Shown here piece after piece: positions 1 through 7,576 of a stretch of 32,309 nucleotides of DNA; the first letter of the stretch is position 1; each line of letters opens with the position of its first letter. The position numbers and the translations under genes are program-made. Source of the stretch: Cyanobacteriota bacterium (GTDB lineage Bacteria; Cyanobacteriota; Cyanobacteriia; Phormidesmidales; Phormidesmidaceae); contig JAQCKL010000001.1 of the NCBI GenBank assembly GCA_027592485.1, positions 1 through 32,309 on the forward strand, written 5' to 3'. The notes beneath the pieces are model-generated. The model made no database searches. It was given only the letters and a program-made list of their open reading frames with translations, and had not been told where the DNA came from.

Positions 1-356
1 CCCGCCGTAACGGTATCTCCGACCGATAGCTTGGCGGGGTGAAGAATATAGCGCTTCTCGCCATCTTGATAGTGCAATAGGGCGATACGGGCATTGCGGT
101 TGGGGTCGTACTCAATGGCAGCAACCTTGGCGGGCACGTCGCGCTTACTGCGGTGAAAGTCAATGATGCGATAAAGTCGCTTGTGCCCACCACCACGGTG
201 ACGACAAGTGATAACACCGCGATTATTTCGCCCTTTGGGACGATGAACAGAGCGAGTTAAAGATTTTTCTGGCTCGCTGCGGGTAACCTCAGAAAACTCT
301 GAGACAGTACGTTCACGAGTTCCAGGGGTATATGGTCGGTAGGAACGAATGCCCAT
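1..356 (-). CDS. rplB: 50S ribosomal protein L2, 5' part (runs off window)
   Basis: This is the N-terminal 118 codons of ribosomal protein L2, a large-subunit protein that binds 23S rRNA near the peptidyl-transferase centre. The reading frame starts at an ATG whose complement is at 354-356. It begins MGIRSYRPYTPGTRERTV, a typical bacterial/plastid L2 start, and continues with RGGGHKRLYRIIDF and the basic RNA-binding stretch expected of L2. The frame is still open at base 1, so the C-terminal half lies outside the window. It is the fourth gene of the minus-strand rplC-rplD-rplW-rplB run and is separated from rplW by 70 bases that include half of a strong hairpin. Identification is by sequence recognition and by the canonical S10-operon gene order. 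Confidence 0.96.
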   Translation of the reverse strand, partial: MGIRSYRPYTPGTRERTVSEFSEVTRSEPEKSLTRSVHRPKGRNNRGVITCRHRGGGHKRLYRIIDFHRSKRDVPAKVAAIEYDPNRNARIALLHYQDGEKRYILHPAKLSVGDTVTA

Positions 357-405
357 GACTTAACTCACTAAGAAAATAAATTGCGACAATGTTTTGCCCA
401 AGGGG

Positions 406-436
406 AGATGTTTAAAGCCTCCGGCTTTAAACATCT
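406..436. other. perfect 13-bp hairpin spanning the rplW stop codon
   Basis: Arms 406-418 and 424-436 are perfect reverse complements (arm AGATGTTTAAAGC) around a 5-base loop. The rplW stop codon (427-429) lies in one arm. On the coding (minus) strand no run of T follows the stem, so it does not look like an intrinsic terminator. It could be a processing or stability element between rplW and rplB, or a small palindromic repeat. The structure is directly visible; the role is inference. Confidence 0.7.
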
Positions 437-732
437 GGGAATAGGGGAATAGAATCCCCTGCAGCCAAGGTGACCACTGCCCGCTTATAGGTGGCTCGGT
501 AGCCCGCAAACTTACCCATACGGCGCTGTTTCCGGGGGGGGTTTAAGGTGCTAATGCCAGTGACCTTTACATTAAAAAGAGACTCGATCGCAGCCTTGAT
601 TTCTGGCTTAGTAGCCCTTGGCATGACCTCAAAGGTGTACTGGTTGTTTTCCAACAACAAGGTTGCTTTCTCGGTGACGATGGGACGACGAATCAGGTCG
701 GCCAGTGTTGCGGGCTCAATAACTTTAGCCAC
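427..732 (-). CDS. rplW: 50S ribosomal protein L23
   Basis: L23 is a large-subunit protein at the peptide exit tunnel and a docking site for trigger factor and SRP. The 101-residue product has the family layout: LIRRPIVTEKA near the N-terminus, YTFEVMPRATKPEIKAAIE in the middle, and the basic NPPRKQRRMGKFAGYRATYKRA segment that contacts 23S rRNA. The start is a GTG at 730-732, preceded by an AGGAGGT ribosome binding site 5 bases upstream that lies inside the end of rplD. The two genes overlap by 8 bases, which suggests translational coupling. Its stop codon is embedded in a perfect hairpin. Length is normal for cyanobacterial L23. Confidence 0.96.
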   Translation of the reverse strand: MAKVIEPATLADLIRRPIVTEKATLLLENNQYTFEVMPRATKPEIKAAIESLFNVKVTGISTLNPPRKQRRMGKFAGYRATYKRAVVTLAAGDSIPLFPDV

Positions 733-1357
733 CGTAAACCTCCTGTACTTTCTCTAAGGCTGTTGCCGTTACCACTAAGCGATCTGCAGCCAACAAGTCA
801 TAGATGTTGAGGTTGTTTGCCGAAATCAAAGTGAGTTTGCTGAGATTGCGAGCAGACAGGGTCACCATTTCCTGGTGCTCTGCCACAATCAGCAATACTT
901 TCTCACTAGCTGATATTCCCCAGCGACCTAAGGCCTCAACTAGATCTCTTGTCTTAGGGCGGGACAACTGATCGGCAAATTCTTGGACAACGACCATGTC
1001 TTCGGCACGACTTTGGAAAGCCGTACAAAGTGCAAGGCGTCGCTCCTTGCGATTCATTTTGACGCTAAAGTCTCTGGGTTTCGGGCCAAAAGTCACACCC
1101 CCACCTTTCCACAAGGGAGACCGGCTAGAACCAGCCCGAGCACGACCCGTACCTTTTTGACGCCAAGGCTTGCGACCACCCCCGCGAACTTCGGCCCGCG
1201 TCTTGGTTGACAAGGTCCCTTGTCGCGCATTGTGCATCTGGCGAACAAGGGCTCGATGAACAATGTGGGACGCGTTTTCTGGCTTGGCTGTTTTCAGCTC
1301 TAACGAGGCGTTACCGGCCTCGTTTCCTTGCCAATCTTTAATAGTGCACTCAACCAT
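725..1357 (-). CDS. rplD: 50S ribosomal protein L4
   Basis: L4 binds 23S rRNA and lines the exit tunnel; in enterobacteria it also represses its own S10 operon. The 210-residue product contains the L4 signature GGGRKPWRQKGTGRARAGS followed by SPLWKGGGVTFGP, which forms the extended tunnel loop, and then the RKERRLAL helix. The start is ATG at 1355-1357. The gene lies 52 bases downstream of rplC and overlaps rplW by 8 bases, so it is part of the same minus-strand transcript. A sizeable structured leader sits upstream of rplC, which leaves room for L4-type autogenous control here, although that is not shown by the sequence. Confidence 0.97.
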   Translation of the reverse strand: MVECTIKDWQGNEAGNASLELKTAKPENASHIVHRALVRQMHNARQGTLSTKTRAEVRGGGRKPWRQKGTGRARAGSSRSPLWKGGGVTFGPKPRDFSVKMNRKERRLALCTAFQSRAEDMVVVQEFADQLSRPKTRDLVEALGRWGISASEKVLLIVAEHQEMVTLSARNLSKLTLISANNLNIYDLLAADRLVVTATALEKVQEVYGG

Positions 1358-1409
1358 GACGTTCTATTCCTGCAATGCTCATGCCTGCTACTGATACCCC
1401 GAAAAATCT

Positions 1410-2048
1410 CTAAGCTTGACCCACGCGATTTGTCGGGGTGATGCTGAGAAGGGTCCCAGACTTACCGGGGACGGACCCTTTCACAATCAGCAGATTGCGA
1501 TCGCTATCAATTCTCACAACGGTCAGCTTACGGGTTGTCACCTTGACTCCCCCTAACCGGCCCGCCATTTTCTTGCCAGGGTAGACCCGACCGGGGGTAG
1601 TACCTGCACCAATCGAACCCGGAGCACGGTGATTTTTAGAGCCGTGAGCCATTGGACCACGATGAAAGTTATGCCGTTTTTGATAACCGGCAAAACCTTT
1701 ACCAATGCTGGTGCCACTGACGTCTATGATCTGCCCTATCTCAAACCGGTCAGCGGTCAACACTTGGCCTAACTCAAAGCTGCCCACCTCATCAGTGCGA
1801 TACTCCTTCAAATGACGAAGAGGCGTTGCATTTGCTTTTGACAAATGCCCTAACTCAGGCTTGGTAAGGGCCTTTTCGGCCACCTCACCGTAGCCGAGCT
1901 GCACAGAGGCGTAGCCATCTGTTTGTAGAGTTTTGACCTGGGTAACCACACATGGCCCCGCCTGAATGACGGTCACTGGAATGGAATTCCCTTGCTCGTC
2001 AAAAATCTGGGTCATACCTAACTTGGTACCGAGAATGCCAACTGACAC
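1410..2048 (-). CDS. rplC: 50S ribosomal protein L3
   Basis: L3 is an early-assembling large-subunit protein whose long loop reaches the peptidyl-transferase centre. I take the start as the GTG at 2046-2048, giving MSVGILGTKLGMTQIFD, the usual cyanobacterial N-terminus, and a 212-residue product. A GGAG ribosome binding site lies about 9 bases upstream. Longer in-frame starts (ATG at 2055-2057, GTG at 2061-2063) would add a few unconserved residues and consume that site. The central NFHRGPMAHGSKNHRAPGSIG and the PGKKMAGRLGG segment are hallmark L3 loops. It is the first gene of the minus-strand ribosomal operon and diverges from ndhN. Confidence 0.96.
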   Translation of the reverse strand: MSVGILGTKLGMTQIFDEQGNSIPVTVIQAGPCVVTQVKTLQTDGYASVQLGYGEVAEKALTKPELGHLSKANATPLRHLKEYRTDEVGSFELGQVLTADRFEIGQIIDVSGTSIGKGFAGYQKRHNFHRGPMAHGSKNHRAPGSIGAGTTPGRVYPGKKMAGRLGGVKVTTRKLTVVRIDSDRNLLIVKGSVPGKSGTLLSITPTNRVGQA

Positions 2049-2122
2049 CGTTCCCATCTCCACTAACTACAGACAACTCACATCAACTGCGCGCTTAACT
2101 CATAACCAAAGGCCAGAGTAAA

Positions 2123-2150
2123 AGTGACAGCAACTATTGACGCTGTCACT
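2123..2150 (-). promoter_or_regulatory. 9-bp leader hairpin upstream of rplC
   Basis: Arms 2123-2131 (AGTGACAGC) and 2142-2150 (GCTGTCACT) are perfectly complementary around a 10-base loop. The hairpin lies about 75 bases upstream of the chosen rplC start, within the presumed 5' untranslated leader. Its position is compatible with translational or transcriptional feedback on the ribosomal operon. The structure is visible; the function is inference. Confidence 0.5.
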
Positions 2151-2320
2151 AACGCAGGCTGCATTCCAGTGCTGCTGATACAGCACACACCTTTTTAATC
2201 AAAGCGGAAGTCCGTTTACCGAAACCCGTAAGACGGTGTTGAAGAGGCAACAAAGATATAAAATGTCGCTCAGACTTAGTGCGTTGAACGCCCAGTATCT
2301 GTTTCCAGCGACGATTAATC

Positions 2321-2349
2321 ATCTTACACACTCTTTATGGAGATGTCTA
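2321..2349 (-). promoter_or_regulatory. candidate sigma-70 type promoter for the rplC operon
   Basis: Reading the minus strand there is a TAGACA -35-like box (complement of 2344-2349), a 17-base spacer, and a TAAGAT -10 box (complement of 2321-2326). Transcription would begin near 2314 and run towards rplC, giving a leader of about 265 bases. Spacing is ideal and the boxes are close to consensus, but no start site is known. Confidence 0.5.
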
Positions 2350-2512
2350 GTTTTTTATTGCTGTCATTCGTGGCAGTCCTATTGCACAAGGTAATCGGCT
2401 GACAAGTTTAGGATTTTCGGGGTAGTGAGCATGGGCCTCCTTGGCTTAAACTAAGGGCTGACAGCTGACCTTATCTAGTACTGAGTCATAACTGCCGGAG
2501 CTAAGCATCACG

Positions 2513-2980
2513 ATGCCTTTACTTATTGTTGGCCGCAAATTCACTCGCGATTTGGACTCGGCAGGTGCTTTGGCGGTACGTATGCCCCTTGAAGGCGGGT
2601 TTGAAGGTCGCTATCAGCGACGGTTAAGGGCCGCCGGTTACGAGACGATGAACCTCACTGTTAGGGGGCTGGGAGATCTGTCGGCCTATCTAACTGATGT
2701 TCACGGCGTTCGTCCCGCCCATCTCGGCAAAAAAACCATTGGCCAAGGTGCGGCGGTCGGTTATACCTATTTCGTGCCACCCATCGTTAATTACCGTTTT
2801 GAATCCCTAGCAAGCCAATCTAAAGGTTTGGTGCTGTGGTTATTGGAAGGGCATATTTTGTCTCGGCAAGAGTTGCTGTATTTGGCTGAGTTGCCCGAGA
2901 AACGCCCGCAGCTTAAGGTGGTCTTGGAGATGGGGGGCGATCGCGAATTTAGCTGGCAGCCTTTACGGGATCTGCTCTAA
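2513..2980 (+). CDS. ndhN: NAD(P)H-quinone oxidoreductase subunit N (NDH-1)
   Basis: NdhN is a peripheral subunit specific to the cyanobacterial/plastid NDH-1 complex of the thylakoid membrane, which supports respiration and cyclic electron flow around photosystem I. The 155-residue product has the family pattern throughout: GALAVRMPLEGGFEGRYQRR, AAGYETMNLTVRGLGD, GVRPAHLGKKTIGQGAAVG, YFVPPIVNYRFE and the late EMGGDREFSWQPL. Length is normal. The start is ATG at 2513. It is divergent from rplC and followed by ldpA on the same strand; the divergent ndhN/rplC and downstream ldpA arrangement is, as far as I recall, common in cyanobacteria. There is no signal peptide, consistent with a stromal-side subunit. 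Confidence 0.96.
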   Translation: MPLLIVGRKFTRDLDSAGALAVRMPLEGGFEGRYQRRLRAAGYETMNLTVRGLGDLSAYLTDVHGVRPAHLGKKTIGQGAAVGYTYFVPPIVNYRFESLASQSKGLVLWLLEGHILSRQELLYLAELPEKRPQLKVVLEMGGDREFSWQPLRDLL

Positions 2981-3065
2981 GCCCGTCAAAGTCTTCTCTC
3001 TGGCAAGGAAATGCTGTTATTTAAATGGTGCAGCAGTTTCACCAAGAACTGGCTAGCATGGGGAT

Positions 3066-4226
3066 GTGAGCGAACAAACGGACCCTATCAAGTCTCTTCA
3101 ATCTGGTTGCTGGTTCAAGCTCATTTGTGGCGCAAGTTACCAGCACCTGCCTGTTATCCGCAATCTAGCCTTGGCTTACACGTTGGCAGGGGTTGATTGC
3201 ATTGATGTCGCTGCGGATCCCACAGTCATCAAGATTGTTCAGGAAGCTGTGGATACTGCCGCTGAGCTCAGGGTGGGTTCCCCATGGCACGATCCGTTCT
3301 ATCGTCCATGGTTGATGATCAGCATCAATGACGGCGAAGATCCTCACTTCCGTAAAGCAACTTTTAATCCCGAGCATTGCCCAGCTGATTGTTCGCGCCC
3401 CTGCATTTCAACTTGCCCGACTGCAGCGATCACCTTTGCCGAGAATGATCCGTCGGGAGTCATCAGCAGTCGTTGCTATGGGTGTGGCCGCTGCTTCACG
3501 GTCTGTCCCCCACAGGTAATTGAAGCTGAAAATCACGTCACACCCGCTGTTACTGTCCTGTCCCAAGTCATAGGGGCGGTGGATGCGATCGAAATTCACA
3601 CCCAAATTGGCCGACAGCAACCCTTTGAACAGTTGTTTCAGCGCATTCAACCCTATTTGTCTCAGCTCAAACTTTTGTCTATTAGCTGCCCAAATGGCGA
3701 TGGCGTGATTGATTACCTGTGGCAGCTTTACCGCACTCTGGAGCCCCTGTCGATACCGTTAGTGTGGCAAACCGATGGTCGCCCCATGAGTGGAGATATT
3801 GGCTCCGGGACGACCCATGCCACGATTCGTTACGGCCAGAAGATGCTGCAAACAGGTCCACCCGGCTATATCCAACTGGCTGGCGGAACAAACCATCAAA
3901 CCGTGCCAAAACTGTCTATGCTTCCAGGTTGGAACAACGCGGAAAAATCCATTGCTTGTTTTAACGGCAACCCAGGCAACAAGTTAAGTCCTTTTTTTGG
4001 AGGTGTTGCCTATGGCAGCTATGCCCGTAAATTGCTACAGCCCATTTTCAGTACCCTGGAGATGAATACCGATATGGCTTGTTCTGGGCAGGGTAATGCG
4101 ATGCATCTGGAGACTTTCCCAGATTTGCTCGAACAAGCGGTCCAGCAGTGCCGAGCCTTGATGGGTCCCCTCAAGGGCCTGCATTCTACAACAACGGCTC
4201 CACCGTTGTCCCCAGTTATTGTCTGA
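3066..4226 (+). CDS. ldpA: light-dependent period protein LdpA, two [4Fe-4S] clusters
   Basis: LdpA is an iron-sulfur protein that, in Synechococcus elongatus, passes redox/light information to the Kai circadian clock. The N-terminus (SGCWFKLICGASYQHLPVIR, then LAYTLAGVDCIDVAADP) matches the family. Two cluster-binding motifs are visible: Cys105-x3-Cys109-x3-Cys113-x3-Cys117-Pro and Cys137-x2-Cys140-x2-Cys143-x3-Cys147-Pro, a ferredoxin-like pair. The C-terminal half is the LdpA-specific domain with PFFGGVAYGSYARKLL. The start is the GTG at 3066; an in-frame stop at 3054 and the conserved residues soon after leave little alternative. At 386 residues it is slightly longer than the S. elongatus protein as I remember it. 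It lies 85 bases after ndhN and 31 bases before the R3H gene, probably one transcript. Confidence 0.93.
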   Translation: MSEQTDPIKSLQSGCWFKLICGASYQHLPVIRNLALAYTLAGVDCIDVAADPTVIKIVQEAVDTAAELRVGSPWHDPFYRPWLMISINDGEDPHFRKATFNPEHCPADCSRPCISTCPTAAITFAENDPSGVISSRCYGCGRCFTVCPPQVIEAENHVTPAVTVLSQVIGAVDAIEIHTQIGRQQPFEQLFQRIQPYLSQLKLLSISCPNGDGVIDYLWQLYRTLEPLSIPLVWQTDGRPMSGDIGSGTTHATIRYGQKMLQTGPPGYIQLAGGTNHQTVPKLSMLPGWNNAEKSIACFNGNPGNKLSPFFGGVAYGSYARKLLQPIFSTLEMNTDMACSGQGNAMHLETFPDLLEQAVQQCRALMGPLKGLHSTTTAPPLSPVIV

Positions 4227-4257
4227 TTTTGGCCTTTCACTCTGAATTAGAGCGGTT

Positions 4258-6111
4258 ATGGTAAATTTCTCCGACGAAGCGATGGTTCCCAATGCCCCTA
4301 AGGCATCTAGCCCACAGCCGGATCAGTCTCCCATAGCCACCGGCACTAACGATGATTTGGGTTCGCTGCTGGCGATCCTCCCTCAACACCTGCGCACGCT
4401 ACTCGAGCAGCACCCCCGTCGGGAGCAATTAATTGAAGTGGTTTTGGACCTGGGTCGTCGGGCTGAAGCACGTTTTCCCGGAGAGGCTCAATATCTCACC
4501 GAAACCATGGTTTCACGGGACGAACTCAATTACTGTATTGAGCGAGTTGGGTATTTTGGTGGCGATAATCGAGCCGGCATTGAGCAAACCTTGCACCGCA
4601 TCAGTGCCATTCGCAATCGTTCCGGTGAGGTGGTGGGGTTGACCTGTCGGGTGGGACGAGCCGTATTCGGCACCATCGGCATGATTCGAGATTTAGTCGA
4701 AACCGGGCGATCTATCCTGATGTTGGGGCGGCCAGGGGTCGGGAAGACCACTGCACTTCGGGAAATTGCTCGGGTCCTAGCCGATGACTTTCAGAAGCGG
4801 GTCGTCATTATTGACACGTCCAATGAAATTGCTGGGGACGGAGATATCCCACATCCTGCCATTGGTCGAGCTCGGCGTATGCAAGTTGCAAAACCTGAAT
4901 TGCAGCACCAGGTGATGATTGAGGCGGTGGAAAACCATATGCCTGAAGTCATTGTGATTGATGAAATCGGCACTGAACTCGAGGCCACTGCAGCTCGTAC
5001 GATTGCCGAACGGGGCGTACAGCTCGTGGGCACAGCCCATGGCAATCGCCTGGAAAATCTGATCAAAAACCCCACATTGTCAGATTTGGTGGGAGGGGTG
5101 CAATCGGTAACCTTGGGGGATGATGAGGCCCGTCGCCGGGGCAGCCAAAAAAGCGTTTTGGAACGAAAGGCTCCCCCAACCTTTGAAATTGCTATTGAAA
5201 TGAGTGAACGCCAGCGCTGGGTGGTCCATGAAGATGTCGCCACCACCATCGATAGCCTGTTGCGAGGACGCCAGCCGGGCATGCAAGTCCGCAGTACTGA
5301 CTCAGATGGCCAAGTTGCGATCAGCCACGAAGCGCCTGAAACGCCATTGCGAGCCATCTCTAATCGCAGCGATCGCACAACTGTGGGTTTTGCCAAAAAG
5401 GGATGGCGAGCTTCTGGACACATGACTCCCCTCAGCACGGCTTCGCCGTCAGAGGTACGGCGGGTGATGACCCCTGAGGAGCAACATTTTCAACATTTGC
5501 TAGATGTCTCTGAGCCAACGATGCGCGCTATCGAGGTTAGTTCTCCATTCACCGATCCTTTATCGCTGAGCGAAGAGGCTGCCCCTGAATTTGGACCCAA
5601 TGGCGAGGAAATTTTACGGCTATACCCCTATGGGATCAGCCGACATCATCTTGAGCACGTGATTCGAACGCTGCACTTGCCGGTAACCCTAACCAAGGAC
5701 TTAGAGCTGGCCGATGCGGTCCTGGCCCTGCGCTCCCATATCAAGAGTCACTCTAAATTGCGCCATGTGGCCAAGACGCGGCAATTACCCATCCATACGG
5801 TCAAGTCCAATGGCATTCCCCAAATCGTGCGATCGCTGCAGCGCCTCCTCGATCCTGAGGAGGGCAGTACCCCAGCCAATATCAATCTGAATCTATTCAG
5901 CCAAGGGGAAGAGGCGAACGAATTAGAAGCCTTGGAAGAAGCCCGGCTTGCGGTAGAACAAATTGTCATCCCCAAAGGGCAGCCCGTAGAGTTACTGCCC
6001 CGTTCATCCCGGATTCGGAAAATGCAACATGAGTTGGCTGAACATTACCATCTCAAGTCCCTTAGCTTCGGCGACGAGCCCAATCGCCGCCTACGGATTT
6101 ACCCCGCTTAA
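4258..6111 (+). CDS. Ycf45-like AAA-type ATPase with C-terminal R3H domain
   Basis: A 617-residue putative nucleic-acid-binding ATPase. After a variable N-terminus, residues about 60-330 form a SpoIIIAA/Ycf45-like P-loop ATPase: Walker A GRPGVGKTT (157-165), the VIIDTSNEIAGDGDIPHPAIG block, Walker B VIVIDE (231-236), and a sensor-like VGTAHGNRLENL. Residues about 330-440 look disordered. Residues about 460-540 form another conserved cyanobacterial segment, and the end (RSSRIRKMQHELAEHYHL to the C-terminus) is an R3H single-strand nucleic-acid-binding domain with the R-x(3)-H-like spacing. Homologues are widespread in cyanobacteria, with a plastid relative (ycf45), but the cellular role is not established. 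It follows ldpA closely and could be co-transcribed with ndhN-ldpA. Confidence 0.88.
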   Translation: MVNFSDEAMVPNAPKASSPQPDQSPIATGTNDDLGSLLAILPQHLRTLLEQHPRREQLIEVVLDLGRRAEARFPGEAQYLTETMVSRDELNYCIERVGYFGGDNRAGIEQTLHRISAIRNRSGEVVGLTCRVGRAVFGTIGMIRDLVETGRSILMLGRPGVGKTTALREIARVLADDFQKRVVIIDTSNEIAGDGDIPHPAIGRARRMQVAKPELQHQVMIEAVENHMPEVIVIDEIGTELEATAARTIAERGVQLVGTAHGNRLENLIKNPTLSDLVGGVQSVTLGDDEARRRGSQKSVLERKAPPTFEIAIEMSERQRWVVHEDVATTIDSLLRGRQPGMQVRSTDSDGQVAISHEAPETPLRAISNRSDRTTVGFAKKGWRASGHMTPLSTASPSEVRRVMTPEEQHFQHLLDVSEPTMRAIEVSSPFTDPLSLSEEAAPEFGPNGEEILRLYPYGISRHHLEHVIRTLHLPVTLTKDLELADAVLALRSHIKSHSKLRHVAKTRQLPIHTVKSNGIPQIVRSLQRLLDPEEGSTPANINLNLFSQGEEANELEALEEARLAVEQIVIPKGQPVELLPRSSRIRKMQHELAEHYHLKSLSFGDEPNRRLRIYPA

Positions 6112-6212
6112 GGCCCTAGATTCAGGGACGGGACCTTAGGCGTTGGATGGCGAAGCATGAGTACCAGGCTTGCTTGGGGAGCGTGGTTCAACATTGTGAT
6201 GACACCGCACGG

Positions 6213-6218
6213 TAGAAT
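6213..6218 (+). promoter_or_regulatory. possible -10 box for psb27
   Basis: A TAGAAT hexamer lies 73 bases upstream of the psb27 ATG in an otherwise empty 179-base gap. No convincing -35 box sits at 16-18 bases upstream, so this is only a weak candidate. Confidence 0.25.
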
Positions 6219-6290
6219 AGCGTCACGATTTCCGAATCATTTCGGACAGTCCATTGCGTACGACTCCTTCAAGAAATTCTTCAACTATCC

Positions 6291-6695
6291 ATGAGACAAC
6301 TGTTTACTCGTTTATTTGCCTTGATCCTGGTCGCGGTCATTGGTCTGTCTGGATGTGGTGATGCTGGTATTAGTGGTCAGATCACTGGGGATTATCGCCA
6401 AGATACGCTAGCCATCATTGAAAACCTGAGAACGACCATCAGCCTGCCTCAGGATGCGCCTGAAAGAGCTGCTGCCCAGGCCAATGCCCGTGAAGTAATC
6501 AGTGACTTCACTTCCCGCTACCGTCGAGATGGTGCGGTCTCGGGCCTGAGCTCATATACCACTGTGAGTACTGCCCTCAATGCGATCGCCGGTCACTACA
6601 GTTCCTACCCCAACCGGCCTTTCCCAGAGAAATTACAGCAGCGCCTTGAGCAAGAGTTCAAGCAAGTGGAAGCAGCCCTAAAGCGGGGCGCTTAA
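6291..6695 (+). CDS. psb27: photosystem II assembly lipoprotein Psb27
   Basis: Psb27 is a lumenal lipoprotein that binds CP43 in immature or repairing photosystem II before the manganese cluster is installed. The 134-residue precursor has a lipoprotein signal peptide: positively charged start, hydrophobic LFALILVAVIG, and a lipobox LSGC with Cys22 as the expected lipidated residue. The mature part carries the family pattern: GDYRQDTLAIIENLRTTISL, APERAAAQANAREVISDF, YRRDGAVSGLSSYTTVSTAL and HYSSYPNRPFPEKLQQRLEQ, a four-helix bundle. Length is typical. It stands alone between the R3H gene and the ribosomal alpha cluster and is followed by a strong intrinsic terminator, so it is probably monocistronic or the last gene of the ndhN run. 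Confidence 0.96.
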   Translation: MRQLFTRLFALILVAVIGLSGCGDAGISGQITGDYRQDTLAIIENLRTTISLPQDAPERAAAQANAREVISDFTSRYRRDGAVSGLSSYTTVSTALNAIAGHYSSYPNRPFPEKLQQRLEQEFKQVEAALKRGA

Positions 6696-6750
6696 GTTTC
6701 GCCGGACCCATTCTGATGGTTTAACCCAGTAACCATCCCTTAACAACACA

Positions 6751-6792
6751 AAACAAAGGCAGGTGCTGATCGGAGTACCTGCCTTTGTTTTT
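6751..6792 (+). terminator. intrinsic terminator after psb27
   Basis: Arms 6751-6764 and 6777-6790 (right arm ACCTGCCTTTGTTT) form a perfect 14-bp stem with a 12-base loop. The stem ends in a T-rich tract to 6792. It separates psb27 from the rpmJ promoter. Confidence 0.9.
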
Positions 6793-6824
6793 GAGCGCAC
6801 TGTGTCATTTTGATAGCGAAAAAT

Positions 6825-6854
6825 TTGACTGAGTCGTCTTAGCTTTGCTAGGAT
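6825..6854 (+). promoter_or_regulatory. candidate promoter of the rpmJ-rpsM-rpsK-rpoA operon
   Basis: TTGACT (6825-6830), an 18-base spacer, then TAGGAT (6849-6854) resemble a sigma-70 class promoter. It lies immediately downstream of the psb27 terminator and 34 bases before the rpmJ ATG. This suggests that the alpha-operon half of the ribosomal cluster is transcribed independently here. Confidence 0.6.
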
Positions 6855-6888
6855 GGCAATTCTGTAATGAGGCGCAAAATTTTAGGGC

Positions 6889-7002
6889 ATGAAAGTGCGA
6901 GCATCTGTCCGTAGAATGTGTGACAAATGTCGCGTCATCCGCCGCAAAGGGCGGGTGATGGTTATTTGTTCTAACCCCAAGCATAAGCAACGGCAGGGGT
7001 GA
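6889..7002 (+). CDS. rpmJ: 50S ribosomal protein L36
   Basis: L36 is the smallest large-subunit protein. The 37-residue product begins MKVRASVRRMCDKC and has the zinc-ribbon ligands Cys11, Cys14, Cys27 and His32, so it is the zinc-binding form. It ends in the usual KHKQRQG tail. It is the first gene downstream of the candidate promoter at 6825-6854 and precedes rpsM, the normal order of the bacterial alpha operon. The infA, adk and secY genes that usually come before it in cyanobacterial clusters are absent from this position. Confidence 0.97.
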   Translation: MKVRASVRRMCDKCRVIRRKGRVMVICSNPKHKQRQG

Positions 7003-7135
7003 TTGTCGGTTCTGACGGTCTATTGTCGTTTTGCCGAGTTTTTAGAGCAGACTTCCATAGGTCACGAACAAAGAAAGCAAACTCAGTTATTTTCTGGTGC
7101 CGACGCACCTTAAAGATTGTAGGGAGAAAGTAAAA

Positions 7136-7519
7136 GTGGCACGGATTGCTGGTGTTGACCTGCCCAGAGATAAGCGGGTCGAAATTGGGTTGACTTATAT
7201 CTACGGGATTGGCTTATCTCGCTCCAAGGGGATTTTAAGCAAGACGGGTGTCAGCCCTGATATTCGGGTGCGGGACCTTAGTGACAGTGATGTGGCTAGT
7301 CTTCGCGATGCAGTCGAAAATGATGATTTCCAGGTAGAAGGGGATCTGCGGCGCTGGGAGAGCATGAACATCAAGCGCCTGATGGATATTGGTTCTTACC
7401 GAGGGCGTCGCCATCGAGCTGGGTTACCCGTTAGAGGGCAAAGAACTCGAACCAATAGCAGGACCCGTCGGGGCGTTAAGCGGACAATTGCGGGCAAAAA
7501 GAAAGCGCCCAAGAAATAA
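7136..7519 (+). CDS. rpsM: 30S ribosomal protein S13
   Basis: S13 sits in the head of the small subunit and contacts the P-site tRNA and subunit bridges. I start it at the GTG at 7136 (MARIAGVDLPRDKRVEIGLTY), preceded by AGGGAG at 7121-7126. A longer frame from 7097 would add thirteen residues without family similarity. The product is 127 residues, normal for S13. Conserved features include YIYGIG, the helix-hairpin-helix region, and the basic tail with GLPVRGQRTRTNSRTRRG. It lies 133 bases after rpmJ and is followed by an unusual 122-base gap containing a long hairpin before rpsK. Confidence 0.96.
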   Translation: MARIAGVDLPRDKRVEIGLTYIYGIGLSRSKGILSKTGVSPDIRVRDLSDSDVASLRDAVENDDFQVEGDLRRWESMNIKRLMDIGSYRGRRHRAGLPVRGQRTRTNSRTRRGVKRTIAGKKKAPKK

Positions 7520-7537
7520 TTCAGGTTATTAAGGCTG

Positions 7538-7576
7538 ATGTATGTGATGACTTAAGGTTCAGGTCATTACATGCGT
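7538..7576 (+). promoter_or_regulatory. 14-bp intercistronic hairpin between rpsM and rpsK
   Basis: Bases 7538-7551 pair with 7563-7576 along 14 positions, three of them G-U wobbles, around an 11-base loop. The stem sits in the only long gap within the rpmJ-rpoA run and could be a processing, attenuation or feedback site. No T tract directly follows the stem, so it is not a standard terminator. The pairing is visible in the sequence; the role is inference. Confidence 0.55.

Larger units (their letters stand above)
2049..2512. promoter_or_regulatory. divergent rplC/ndhN intergenic region with structured rplC leader
   Basis: This stretch of 464 bases carries no convincing gene. It holds the rplC promoter candidate (listed separately) and about 265 bases of untranslated rplC leader. 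The leader contains at least two perfect hairpins: 2123-2131 with 2142-2150 (9 bp, loop of 10) and GTGCTG/CAGCAC at about 2169-2186. No clear -35/-10 pair could be assigned for ndhN on the plus strand. A 60-codon minus-strand frame at 2149-2331 lies inside the leader and has no recognisable family. Confidence 0.6.

Noticed and set aside
406..436. Intrinsic terminator at the end of rplW
   Set aside because: The stem is strong, but no T tract follows on the coding strand and rplB continues in the same direction.
2149..2331. 60-codon minus-strand frame upstream of rplC
   Set aside because: It lies in the presumed untranslated leader, starts at the promoter -10 region, has no clear ribosome binding site and matches no family I know.
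4791..5438. 215-codon frame antisense to the R3H/AAA gene
   Set aside because: It is a shadow of a strongly conserved ATPase domain on the other strand, with low-complexity Ser/Arg composition typical of antisense frames.
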